From positions 4,550,299-4,614,298 of the forward strand of contig CM055109.1 in the NCBI GenBank assembly GCA_029204225.1: a stretch of 64,000 nt of DNA, read 5' to 3'. Below the pieces are notes generated by a model. That model was not told where the DNA came from, did no database searches, and worked only from the letters and a program-made list of their open reading frames with translations. The translations under genes and the position numbers were made by a program. This document shows positions 1-12,500 of this stretch, piece after piece (within the stretch, counting starts at the first letter, position 1; each line of letters opens with the position of its first letter). This DNA comes from Diphasiastrum complanatum. Taxonomy: Eukaryota > Streptophyta > Lycopodiopsida > Lycopodiales > Lycopodiaceae.

Positions 1-1545
1 TTCCTGCTGATTTCTATGGGGTTCTTCACAGGTCCACGTTTGCTGGTTCCCTCGCTATTGGTGATCAGGTTGTATCTTCTTTCGCTTTACTCCATGGATC
101 TTTGCTTGAGGTTTGTGATTTGCCTCATGATATTTCTATGGTTCCTTACATGATTCATGCGCCTTTGGCCCTTATCGTTACACATTTTCCATCCAAGGAT
201 ATTTGCGAGATGGTCACTATTACTTATCTAGGGTATTTATATGCTGGGATCTTTCTAGATGAGTATACGGGCATCCTTCAGTCTCCTTGTGTTTCTACAT
301 ATAGGTTTCATGCAGTCCATGCCAATGCTATGGCTATATGGCATTCCTGGTTATTACATATAGCTTGGTTTTCATTTGGACCTGTTGATTGGTGCTGGTT
401 TTTCCATATTACTGATCGCCTATGGTGCCGATATCTCTATGATTATGCATGTGGCTCTCTATGTGTTCCTTGGATTGTTGCTCATTGTCAAGCTTGGCAT
501 ATCCTGATGGCTTGGGTTATTGCCTGCGTTCCAGCTACTATTTGTCCGGGTGATCTTCAGGTTCCCCGTCATTTCGGGTTGCTCCATATTGCTTGGTCTT
601 CGATGCTGAGTTTCCACTTTGTTCTGGTGTTCCGAGACCATCAAGGTACCTAAAGAGAGTTTCTTCTCCTCTCTTGGATAGTTATTGGGGATGTTGCTGC
701 CATATACTTCAGTGTTGCTCATATGTGCTTTGATACTCATTCCCAGATACACGTGGATATTGCTCCGATGCTTGCTACTGATGTTGCAGATCCTGTTCCT
801 TGTTCTAGTGCATTTCTTCTATTCCTCATGCGCCTGGTGTGTACTTTGGGATTACACTTGCAGCCAGTTCCGATGGGTCATCCGATTCTCCATCCGTTTT
901 TGGTGTATCCTATGATGGATTGGTATGTCTATATGAGGTCTTTCTAGATGAGTTTTTCGGGTACAGTTTTTCAGTTGGGGCCTCTACTATTTCTAGATTT
1001 GTTGCTACTGTTTTCGTGCATCGTGTCTTTTTAGATGATGCATTGATTTCTTGGACCTTCTGGAGCTTTTGGCATGCTGCTCTTCTCGTGATATGGTCCT
1101 TGAGGGGTCCATGTGCCCTTGCTACTTCTCATTCATGGGCCTTATGGATAGCTTGGGCTTTTGACCATGCTGGTGCATATTTCTCCATTTTAGCTATCCT
1201 TTGTCAGGATGATCTCTTTATGCTCCATGTTTCCTAGCATATCGCTTGCTTTTCCATGCTCTTACAGCATGCCTGTTATCCTGCTTATGTTCCTACTCTT
1301 TGGTGCTGGTCTTCCGATGCTGCTATCTTTTCTTGGGGCACCTTGCACATATGGTTGATGGTTACGTGTATGATGGGGCTATTTGCGATGAGTGTCCATC
1401 TCTTTTTCAGTTTCCTTATTGGCTTCCCGTTGCTGATGCAGTTCTACCTTCTCAGGCTTTTTGGATACCTTGGTATGATGTCCCTATCTTTTGGACTGAT
1501 CCTCTACTAGCTTGGGCATTATGGATACCTTGGCATTCCTAGTTG
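1..1545. repeat. Degenerate repeat-rich sequence, no gene recognised
   Basis: Open frames on the plus strand here are rich in W, H, L and F and look like no known protein. Short motifs recur imperfectly: a TTTCTAGATGAGT block near 255 and 943, a GGTGCTGGT..TTCC block near 389 and 1303, and GGATA(G/C)CTTGG blocks near 1147, 1460 and 1518. This suggests old diverged tandem or dispersed repeats. It replaces the rest of the integrase expected beyond the gypsy fragment at 1545-2500, so the join at about 1560 is a transposon breakpoint. Confidence 0.4.
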
Positions 1546-2500
1546 CTGCTTGATCTTCTTCTGGTTCCTTGGCATTGAGCCATTTTGGTCAAACGGTCAA
1601 CTGTGACCCATATAGCGTCATTACCCTTTTGGGTTTTAGGCAGGCCTACTATAAAATCCATGGAGATACTCTCCCATTTACCAGCTGGTATTTCTAAGGG
1701 CTGCAACAACCATCCTGCCTTAAACGCTCTGCTTTGTTTACTTGACATTTCTGGCAACTGGTTACATACTGTTGGACGTCCTTTTTCATACTGGGCCAGA
1801 ACAATTGCCTACGAAGAAGCTCATAGGTCTTCTGTATGCCTGGGTGTCCCGCACTAGGATTGTCATGACATTCATATAGGACCTGCTGCCTATAATCCTC
1901 TGAATTGGGGACACATACTCTACCTCTATAGAGCGAGTACTCATCCTGAATGGAATACTGTTTCCATTTGAATCCTTGAGTCAACTGACCCTCAACCATT
2001 GGGGTTTGCTTGGGTAATACAGGCTCAGAATCCTCAACGTCATCTGCCGACGTATACTCGGACTCATCATCATCCTCAACGGAAGCTGCCGTATTCTTGG
2101 ATGAACTGGCACTGGCACCAGCCCCGGGAACTGGTTTTGGAGTCTGTAACTGTCTGCTAAGGGCATCTGCTACTGTATTGAATTTCTCCCGTCTATATCT
2201 GATAGACATATCAAACTCTTGCATCAACTCTGCCCAACGAGCTTTCTGACCTCTAAGCTCAGGTTGATTGCAAAGGTATTTGAGACTTTCATAGTCTGTC
2301 AGGACCTCAAAGTTGGCACCATACAAATAATGCCTACTAGTCTTAAGGGCATGGACTATAGAAAAGAGTTCCTTTTCATAGGTAGAAGAAGACAACTCAG
2401 TTTCAGCAAGGCTTTCCTGCCAGCGAATCTTTGGTTTTCAATTTGTTTAACGTTTCTATTGCAGCCACCCACTGGTGTTTTATAGGGATCCCTGAAGACA
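1545..2500 (-). mobile_element. Ty3/gypsy pol fragment: RNase H and integrase N-terminus
   Basis: Reading right to left, 2395-1694 encodes the end of an RNase H domain (STYEKELFSIVHALK, then YGANFEVLTDYESLKYL and ADALSRQ). An acidic serine-rich spacer follows, then the integrase zinc-binding HHCC domain ([23 protein letters not shown]). A frameshift near 1730 moves the frame into 1757-1539, which has the start of the integrase core ([24 protein letters not shown]). Coding similarity stops near 1570, before the rest of the catalytic core. The reverse transcriptase is missing beyond about 2480. It is a dead fragment. Confidence 0.88.
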
Positions 2501-5500
2501 AGGACTTCTAGCAGTTTCCACAACTATGAAACAATCTATTAGGTAGATCTGAGAAAGCAAAAACGTGCTTTTGGTTGTTCGTTATTCCAAAATCCTGTAG
2601 ACTAACACCTGTTTTCTTCTTGTTCCTTGCAAAGTTAGGGAAAAAGAACATTTGCGAACAAGAACAAAACTATTGCCTACAAGAAGCTTTGGTTGCCTTT
2701 CCGTACTCTTTTCAGATTTAAACAAATCAGAGTACAAGACTTGTAGAAGCTGTGTTAAGCAAGTTTGAATACCAAAAAATATATTTGGTAATTATTTTTA
2801 TGGTAAATGAAACTGGTTTCAGCAGTAAAGAATGTAGACAATCATTCTTAAATAGTGTTTCCAATTTATGCCAAAGAGACAATGTCCTAAATGGCTTTCA
2901 AAGATAGGAAACAATCAAAAGCTGAAAGCACTCCGTCACTTACAAAAGAAAATGGTCAACTATTGTTGAACACTAATAAGAAGCATTCTTAGAGGAAATC
3001 CAGCATTCAGTTCTCTACCATAGCAAAAAAAATTCAGATTGCTTTGCCATAAAATACTCAATAATCCGGATTTTTGAAAGCACAAAATTTCAGCTTTCAA
3101 AAGGCTGAAATTTTGGCTTTACGTCAAAAAGCTATAAGCAAACGTAATTGCAAAAGTTTAATATCACAAGTGAATCAGAATCTACTCAAAATCACCATTC
3201 AAGAGCATACTTTATCAAATCGATTGCATCTTTTGGTAGCACATCTGCCATACAATCGATATCCTCTCGAAAGCCCATGATTTGAGAAGAGAATGAGAAT
3301 CGCCCACCAAGATTATGTACAATACTTTGGCTCCAACGAAGTCCAAGAATCAGGATCCCACCATGAAGATCCATCTCCATATTCTTGGCCTCAACTTGAG
3401 CACTTCTCGGTGGCAAATCCGCTTAGCCTTGGCTCTGATACCAATATAGCCCCTCCAAAGGATTCACTAGCCAAGCAAGCCGCAACAAAGCAACACAAGG
3501 GAATCGGATGGTGGACAAACCAATTGATCTAAATTAGATAATGAGGACCAAAAATAGGCATAGTGAAATAGCAAATTTCAAACACATTATGAAGGATAAA
3601 TGATCATAAAGAGATTTCAGAGTTACTTGTTGTTTTGAACGATTGAGATAGGGCTCAAATTTCTTACACTTTTTTGGTAAATCTTTGGAAAGTCCACATT
3701 GGAGAACTACAAGCCATCGCTCTTGACTTTATGATAGTTAGCTCGGTCCATTTTGGAGCAAATTTTCTTGCCCACTGTTGGTGCTCAAGTCAAAAAAAAA
3801 TTCTTTGTCCTCCTCCTGAAAAGAGCTTAAAGATTTTTTCTCATTATACTCATGCTTGGCAACAAAATTGATCCTTATGGGATGAGACATGGATGGTTCA
3901 AAAAGATATTCACAAAACAAACAACCTCCTCTACGGACTGAGGTTGATTCCTTTGAACTTCCTTGGTAGGATCTATCAAGGCAGCATTGCAAATAGCCAT
4001 CCAATGGTCTTGTACCTATTTGAAAATTGGCCAATCTAATATATATATAAAATTGTCTCTTGTCCTCTAGATCTTGCCACATATATGCCTTACCATGTAA
4101 AAACATGATGGTCATAGTGATCTAGGTACCACTTGGACAATTGCTACATTGGGTCTATTCGATATCCAACAAATCATTTGAAAAGGACAAGACGCTTAGG
4201 GCTCCAAAACCTTAGTATCCTCTATAGGGTATAAATCGACATTTTCTTTTGGCATTTTATATTGGATAATCATATAGATTGAGAGCTTTTTCAAGGATAA
4301 ATGTACTGGCATTGTTCCTTTTGGGGCTACAAACCAACTATGGATTATTGATTTGATGTTTTAATTACAAGTTGATATTTGGTTGACAATCAAGAAGTCC
4401 ATTAGGCATGATTTTGGGTGGGTATCCTCTTATTTGTTTCCTTGATCTCAACATCCTTGAGTGTCAGGATCCCTAGGGTGAAGAGCTGAAGGAAATTGTC
4501 AATCTCACTACAAATCAATTATGATCCTATTAAAACACTTGTTCCTTCTCAACAATAGGTGAATTTTACTATTTCTTGTGTTAGGAGATATGTTTCTCGT
4601 GACTTGAGAAATTCAAGTTTTTTTTTACCTAGCTACCAATTACCAAAAAAGTTATAAACATTTTGAGGAAAGCAACTTTTAACTTTCTGGAGAAACATCA
4701 AATGTTCATCTCGCAAATTATCAAGTACGAACAATTCTTTGAAATATGAAAAGATGTGATTTGTATGCAATAGATCGAGTAGACATCAACATTGAGTTCC
4801 AAATGATACAAATTTAAGGAGTACTAGGATTATTCGAGAGATCAGTGTTAGTCCTTTGTTGGGTCATGTGGGCGAGAATAAGAATTTAGACCTTGTATAG
4901 AGTCTACTTTTGTAGAAAGGATCTCTTTCACAAAATCTCAAAACATCAAGATTTATTACAGGATGTTTCCAAGTTTGCATCATCCTTTACCTATAGTCAA
5001 TCCATTGTGAGAAATCCTTAGACTCTCTAAACAATGAGTCTTTTTCAACTGCCTTACCATCCATTTAGTAAATAGTCCATCTACTCACCAGCACACATAA
5101 CATGCTATTCATCTAATATATTAAGTTCTTTTCAGTATTTAGCATAAATTATTTCATAATACATAATGCATGCATTTGAATTTTAAGGCCATAACCAGGT
5201 AGGCTCCCCAAATACATCATAAAAAAAGAATTTAATTAAGGGTAAAATGATGAGTAAGAAAAATTGATCTAAATTTTACAATATTGCCTCTCAAAATCCT
5301 TGTCTCTAATGTCAAAAGATACATGGGGAAATCTATTAAGAAGAATCCTGATTCCCATGTGAATTCAGTAATTCACTTATCTTTCAACTAAATCATACAC
5401 TTAGCATCACTCTTGCTCTAAATACTTCTTAGTTGTGTGATTATGAATTTAGGATAGATTTGCCAGCATTGCTCTTGTTCTAGATATTTCTTAGTTGTCT

Positions 5501-8500
5501 GATTATGAATTTGGGTATAGATATGCCAAGTTTAGTATCAATTTGTATCATTTTATTTGAAAACACATCATTAGTTCTAAGTTATACAAACCTCTCTTAA
5601 TTGACTAACATGGGAAACTGGATGAGTTCTAGCACCACTATGCACGTTTGATTCATATCAAGCCTCACTTTTTTTGTTAACATATTGATATGGACAATAT
5701 TAGCATGGCTTCAACTTTGGGTTCTTTCATCCCACTAGAGGTATTATCCTCCTGTGAGTAGGAAAAATAACTCTCAAAAAAGCTCATTTCTAGAGATCTC
5801 TTAAATTTGACATAATGTACCATCCTATCTAGAGACTATCGTAAATCATTCAGATCAGTTGAAAGTCTAGCAATAAGTTATGCATTCAAAAAATTGGATT
5901 CTCAATGGCCTCATATTTTGAAATAGGAATACTCGTAGAAATATGAGTCATAGGAATTCTTTCAAACATAGCCATGCAAGGTGGCATCCCAACATTGGTT
6001 TGCTAGCTATTGATATATGCAAACTCTAGAATAAGAGGAAAGGTTTTGTAATAGAACATTCGAACAACATAGGATCTAAACATATCTTCCACGGCTTGGT
6101 TAATTCTAGATGACAAAGTTTGAGATCTCTCACACTAAAAACTATTAGGGAAAATCAAATGTAGGGAATATGAATTCTAGACAACCTAACTGCATCAAAC
6201 CTATCAATTGTGGTAAAATTAGTAAACAGTCACCGACTACCCGCAACTACTAATGTTGCCAATTGATTCTAAAAAGGTGAGATACAAAATTCATATCCTT
6301 ACTCTCCGTCCTTGTTGTTTTTGTCGAGAAGCGCGACGAAGGCAATAAATAAGTTCTTGGTTTTATGTAGGCAAACGTTGATTCATGAAAGAGGGGTTTT
6401 CTGTTTTTTCCTTGGCCTTCGGACTTTTCTAAAAGTCTTTTGATGCCTTGTAGCTACTCATCGCTATTTAGCAACATTACAATCCTCCAAGAGGTTTGTG
6501 GTCGTCACAAGGCTGCTGAGTTTTGGATACTCTTCAGTCGTCACTTTCTTTGCCCCTCCTCACTCTCCCTTCTTGTAGGTCTTCTGAAATTCATCGGTCT
6601 CCTTGTGATCATCATATCGTCACCTTTGATGTAGAACCCTCAAGCTTTGATCCAACAAAGATGTCACTCTTACTCTTTGGAGGAGATGGAGAATTGATAT
6701 TCTTTTCATCTTTTGATTCTAAATGCTAAACATCTAGTGGTCTTTGTCTAGATAGACCTTGAGAGGATTGACAAAAGTATTTGGGACCTAGGTCTTAAGA
6801 ATCTGTCTCATGTCATCAAACCCTTTCACAAGCATGCTCTTCATTTATACATTCAATGAGAGCGAATTGGAAGTAAGATATGATGTGTGTGTCATGGACA
6901 TACATGTCCATATGATGGCCATTACATGCATCACTAATACCTTGTTATAGTGGCATCATTTACTTTCATATTGCTTTCAATATTAGCATATTACTTGATA
7001 TTGTTATTTGTGGACACACTTTTATTTGTAATTGACAGGGCCGCAACCAACATTTCACATGGTTCCTGATTGGGGCCCTAATATTTGAATTTCTGTATTT
7101 CCCTCCAGTTAATTGAAGGGAGGTAGCGTTTTGTTAGTATATATTCCCACTAAGCGATCTTGAGAGTTAGTTTTGTTTCGTTTGTTCTCCCTCGCGCACA
7201 AGTGCGATATCTATGTTAGTTCCATGGCCTCTTCCTCAGGGTCTTCACGAGATTCAGGCCTGAGTTCATTTTTTAATGAATTTGGGACTACTGAAAATCT
7301 GGACTACTTCCACAGCCTATTCAGGCCATATTTACATGTTTTCAAGACTGCACAACCAAATTCTGACGTATTTTATGAACATTATGTTAGATTCAGAGAT
7401 ATACTTAGTAAGCCTGTTTCAGAAAGATAACTTATCCTTTTCGGGCTCTTATTGTTCAAGAGATCATCCCACAATATATTGTTGTATTCAATATGAGCAT
7501 GATGGTAATATCTCTAAAGATAATAGTCTATGTATCTCATATTATGCTGGGCACCTGAATAATTTGCTTTGTACTCTCAGCATTTGACATCATACAAAGC
7601 CAATCAATTTTTTTCTAAATGACGTTTCGACGTTCCGACCATTATTCCATAAATCTTGTCGCTTGTATTCCATACACAAATATTTGAGTTACGAAATAAT
7701 TTGCCATAGCAATAAAAGTTAGTATGCGTGGAAGTTCCTGGCTTATGTTTTGTTGTCTTCTTTAAAGCTTGTCATTTGTAATTTATACTAAGTGGGTTGA
7801 TGTGGATATAAATAAAGCTTTGATGAATCTGTTTGTGGAAAACTTTGGAAGCCTTTCAACTGCCGATGAGTGATTGGCGAGGCATATCTGTGTAGATTAT
7901 TGAGTTCATGTGTAGTGATTGGTTTTATTGTAGAAATGAAATGGAATGTGATGATTTTGTTAATCACTAAGATCCAAAATCATCTCTTGATCTTTGGTTA
8001 TGAAGACAACACAATTAGCACCATTGGCAATGTAGAAAATCAACATCTACTTGATGAAAGAGATGCAGACTCAACAAGATCTTGATCAAACATCAAATAT
8101 ATGAAATAATGAAGTTGTTGTCCCCGTACAATAATAGTAAGGTACTGAATTTCACACGTGTGGATCCAATAATGAACATACAATTGCATTCTACACACAA
8201 AATTGCAAGATATCATTACTATAGTGCACCAATGGATAGATGAACCCAAGAGAACTCATGTATAAGCATGAAATGAGATAAGAGAGAGAGAATCATGTTC
8301 TCCCACACTTGTACACTATTTAGAGCAGGTCTATGCCCTATTTTGAATGTGGTTTCCCTCCATAGAAGCTTCTAGATCCAAAACCCTACTTACAATATGG
8401 ACTAGATTCAATGTACCAATCATTCAAATTTCAATGGGTCCAAACTTGTCTACTTACTCCCTCACTTTCCAAAAGTGGTAATTCAAAAACATTTAGACTA

Positions 8501-9448
8501 ATATAACTTTGAAATGTCTATTTTAAGTCTAAAAATGCATATTGGCCTAAATTGCCAACTAACCAAAAAATGACTAAACTAGTTGATATTAGATAGGTAG
8601 GAGGGTCGTGAAGTCTACAGAAAAGAAAAAGAAAAATTCAGGCCTTAAGGAAACATTTCTAGGAGCATGACAGGATGAAAGGTTTGAAAACATGTCAGAA
8701 AAGGCTTCCATGCCTTGCCTTAGGTTGGATTTGAGCTTTTCTAGACAGATGACTCTGAAATAGAAATTGAAAACAGGTAGAAAGTTAAACAGGATTTCCA
8801 TGTGAAGTCATGTCATGGATGGATAGAGTTGTTTCACTCTGATAGAAGTACCTGGCAGTCATTGTAGAAGTTGAAGAGGGAGAAATACTGTAAGAGAATT
8901 TTCTGCGCTGTCTTTAGATAGACCACAATTCACTGTGGCCACTCATATGGATGGATGTACCAATGGTTGTGCCATCCATACATGTGCAGTGTCAATGATG
9001 TCTCTAGGCATACCCTGGAAAAATCACGAGCTGATGCAAGGAGACTCTTTCACACCCATAATGAGATTCTCTTTTAGAAGTCCCTCTAAGTTGTATTGAT
9101 TTTCCAAGCATTTCTAGTATTTCCAAGAATTGTGGTTATCATACGTGTTCTCCAATATCGACTGCAAGGCCCTTGAATAATCAAGTTATTCCCCTTTAGA
9201 ATGCATCCTTTCAAAAAAGCCATGAACATGGAATAGATACGCTCCAGGGCTGCTTGGTTATCACCCAACCAATCAAACAGCTGTCTCAAGAATTGTGGAT
9301 CCATAATCAGGTACAATTAGTTTTTATTTCAAGTTATTCTTATTATGTATGAGCCATTCTCCCATTAGAATACAAAAGATGTTTATGTTAGACATTGTAC
9401 CAGCTTTTTTGTTTAGAAATATGCTCCCTAACCTTCTTAATGTTTCAG
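2501..9448. other. Non-coding stretch upstream of the first visible SDH exon
   Basis: No confident gene is seen. The sequence is AT-rich with short frames only. At 3431-3443 there is the complement of TGGTATCAGAGCC, the usual plant LTR-retrotransposon primer-binding site, suggesting an old minus-strand element. A methionine-started frame at 7224-7430 and a minus-strand frame at 9086-9316 look coding-like but match nothing I recognise. If LKR/SDH extends upstream of the window, this whole stretch is intron. I searched by eye for LKR-domain exons and found none. Confidence 0.5.
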
Positions 9449-9589
9449 GTTTCTTTGAGTGGCCATCTATTCGATCAGTTTCTTATTAATGAAGCTCTGG
9501 ACGTGATAGAAAAAGCCGAAGGTCGTTTCTCTCTTGTTACATGTGAGGTCGGCCAGACAGTAGATGCTGTTTCTCATGCTGAGCTCGAG
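9449..9589 (+). CDS. LKR/SDH: LKR/SDH exon a: interdomain linker
   Basis: Forty-seven codons, phase 0 at both ends, preceded by TGTTTCAG and followed by GTAAATC. It starts [20 protein letters not shown] and ends with AELEV-type sequence. In known plant LKR/SDH proteins this segment lies between the LKR and SDH domains. A proper acceptor site shows it is an internal exon, so at least one exon lies further upstream. Confidence 0.9.
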
Positions 9590-12500
9590 GTAAATCTCAA
9601 AGACTCTTATTCTTCTGATTCTAAGCAATCAAATATCGTACGGCTTATATTAGGACTACTTTTCTATTTTCCAATGTGAGATACAATCTGGTGTGGAATA
9701 GAATTTGTCACTGAACTTCAAAGGTATAGGTTTTTGAAATGCTAGATTTTGCATGGTAAGGGTGAAGTGAGGACTGATTGTGTTAGAGCTTGCAGGTTAT
9801 CGCAGACAGTGCAGAGAAAATTGATCAGATTGTTGATACTCTAGCTTCAATAGCAAGTCATGAGAATGCTACCCACAAAAGCACTGGTGGACATGCAGAC
9901 AATACTAACAGAAAAGGTAGCTGTTCAAAAGAAAATTGTGAAGAGAAAGTTGCGTCAGACATTGATGGTGATAGAGCTTATAAAGTCCTTATTATGGGTG
10001 CTGGTCGAATGTGTGAGCCAGCTGTGAAGTACCTAGCACTAGGAAATACATATTCAGATATAATCAAGAAGCAAGACAAAGCACGCTGTGTCATTGTGGC
10101 CTCTTTATTTCTTGAAGATGCAGAGAAGGTATCAAAATACTCGTCAAAATTTTCCAATCAACTATTGACACTGACTTGAAGTCTTGATCCAAGGGTGCTT
10201 CACTTTTCATGACCCAAAATTCTGATGTTAATTTCAGGCTTCAGCTTATGAGATAGTGGTAGTAAAAATCAATATTAAGGCACCATGCTTTGGATCAGTT
10301 TAAGAACCTATATAGCAAACTTGAACAAAACACGAGCAATCTGTTCTGTGATTTTTAGTGAGCATATCTGCGAGTAAGAATGTGCTAATTTCTTGTATCC
10401 CTTTTACTGGAAAACATTATGTTGGAGACTAAAACTTATAGCTTCAGAAAGTTCACTTTTGTGATTATGCATCTTGAGAGTTGTGAGCATCTGACAAGTC
10501 TAAATTTTTCTTAATTGTTCATTTTTAAAAACTAGAGCTATTAGGAAAAAGGGAACTTACAAACTCTTTAAAGAGTTTTTGCTTTGTCCCCTTGTAATCC
10601 TTTAAGAAATATCCTTCAATGAATAAAGATCTTCTGTCCTTCGACTTCACCTATGATTTAAGAAATCTCTTGTATGAATGTTTACTTAAGATTTAAAGAT
10701 TCTCTGATGTGGCTTGGCATGGGAAGGTACACATGAAGATGTACCCCAAGGACACATGTGACAATAGATTAAAGATTTGAAGACCTAACCATGAACAGTG
10801 ATGTGCTAGCACTAGAACAGTGTTCAAGAAGAGATTCTGTGGCCAAGAATTAAAACTCAGTTTACATGGAGGAGGCACAACATCGGAAGATAATCTCCTC
10901 GAAGATATTTCTTAGAGAAAGCCTTAAGATTCGGATTCCTGTCAAAAGCAATTGAGCTGTCGCTTGGTAACTAAGCTTTTGATTCATTAGAAAGCACGTT
11001 CTAGTGATGATGATTCTATGGAGCAAGCTGATTTCTTAAGGAGATATTTTTCTCATTTTCCATTCTGAGGTCAGAATCGAAATAAGGTGGGAAGAATGTT
11101 ATGTTCTTAGATGTGTATAGTTGGGGTATTAGGTCTAGCCCATACGGTAAGGCATCCCTGAACCCGAAGTAGGTCCTATGCCCTATTGGTTAAGGCACTA
11201 TTTCAAACAAGAGTGGTTGTGGCTGATGTATAGTATAGCTATACATGGAAGGGGATTATCTTGCAAGGAGAATCCGCATGTCCTATGGAGGCTAGGATTT
11301 GGGAGAGCATATCTATACTCTCATCCTATCACTTTTGACATGATGTTTATCGATGATCGATCAATGCTTTTGTGCTCTAGTTATCATAGTATCATGTACA
11401 GAGATCGGCTTGGGGGTGCCTAGCCATTCATTAGTCCAATGGTTGGTGGTTTTTTGCCACAACCCATACATTTGTGTGCTCATCTCCAATGCAAGTGATC
11501 ATAGTGGGCATGAAAACCCCGAGAAGAGATAGTTGTGACAAGAGCATGCACTTGATCAACAATCGACATCAATAGGTTCCCAAGTAGCCTACTTAATAGG
11601 AAGACCATTCCACTAAACCAAACATTATATTTGCCACATGCAACAAGTATGTTGTAGTCGAACCTATAATATAGTAGCAAGTATGAAAGGAAACAACTCT
11701 TGATCATTAGGAAAAACCAGCTTCTTTAGGAGCATCATCATCAATAACATCATGTAAAAGTCCTGAAATATATCACATGCTCAAGAAGTAGGAGAAGCTC
11801 AAGGTGATTTGTAACAAGATTCATGGCCATGTTGGTGGGCATGAAGTTGGCCAAGGATGAAGTCCATGGCAATATCAATCCTCTATCGAGAAGGTAGAGG
11901 TGAACTATGTAAAAGAACATTGGATTTTTTATGGGAATATTTGTTAAAGACACAAAAGATACAACTACAAACAAAAGGACCAATCCCAAACTTTGTAGAT
12001 GACCAATAAAAGCACCCTTTGAGATGTGCGTAGGAATTCTAAAACCCAAAATGACCCCCAACAGGTGAAAGTTGTGTATCAACCAAAAGCTTAGCATAGA
12101 GAGCTAGGGGGCTAGAAATGCATAGAGAACCATACCATAAAAGACAAAAACTAATGACAAAATAAACCTAATGATGGTGGGAAGAAGGTACGGAAGCAAT
12201 AGTATAGATTTTACATAACTTTGTCTCCCCAGTCAAGATTGGGATTAACATTTGTGTTTTGCAAAGTACAGATTAGTTTTGTTAGTAGAAGCACATGTGT
12301 GTCTCCTTTCCTCTTGGCCATCAGATGTTCACCAGTTTTACTAGGTCTACCACCGTCCCCTGATAATGTTTTGTTGACTTTATCTTCTTTTCTTGCTAAT
12401 AACGGTCACTCTGTTTAACTACATCTTTCTTTTGCCTAACATAAGTTTGTTCAGGTTCACTCTTTTACAGAGAAGTTATCTGCACGTTACAATGGTCCTT

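Noticed and set aside
102..653. 183-codon open frame on the plus strand
   Set aside because: Composition (W, H, L, F rich) and internal repeats fit degenerate repeat DNA; no family motif or gene structure.
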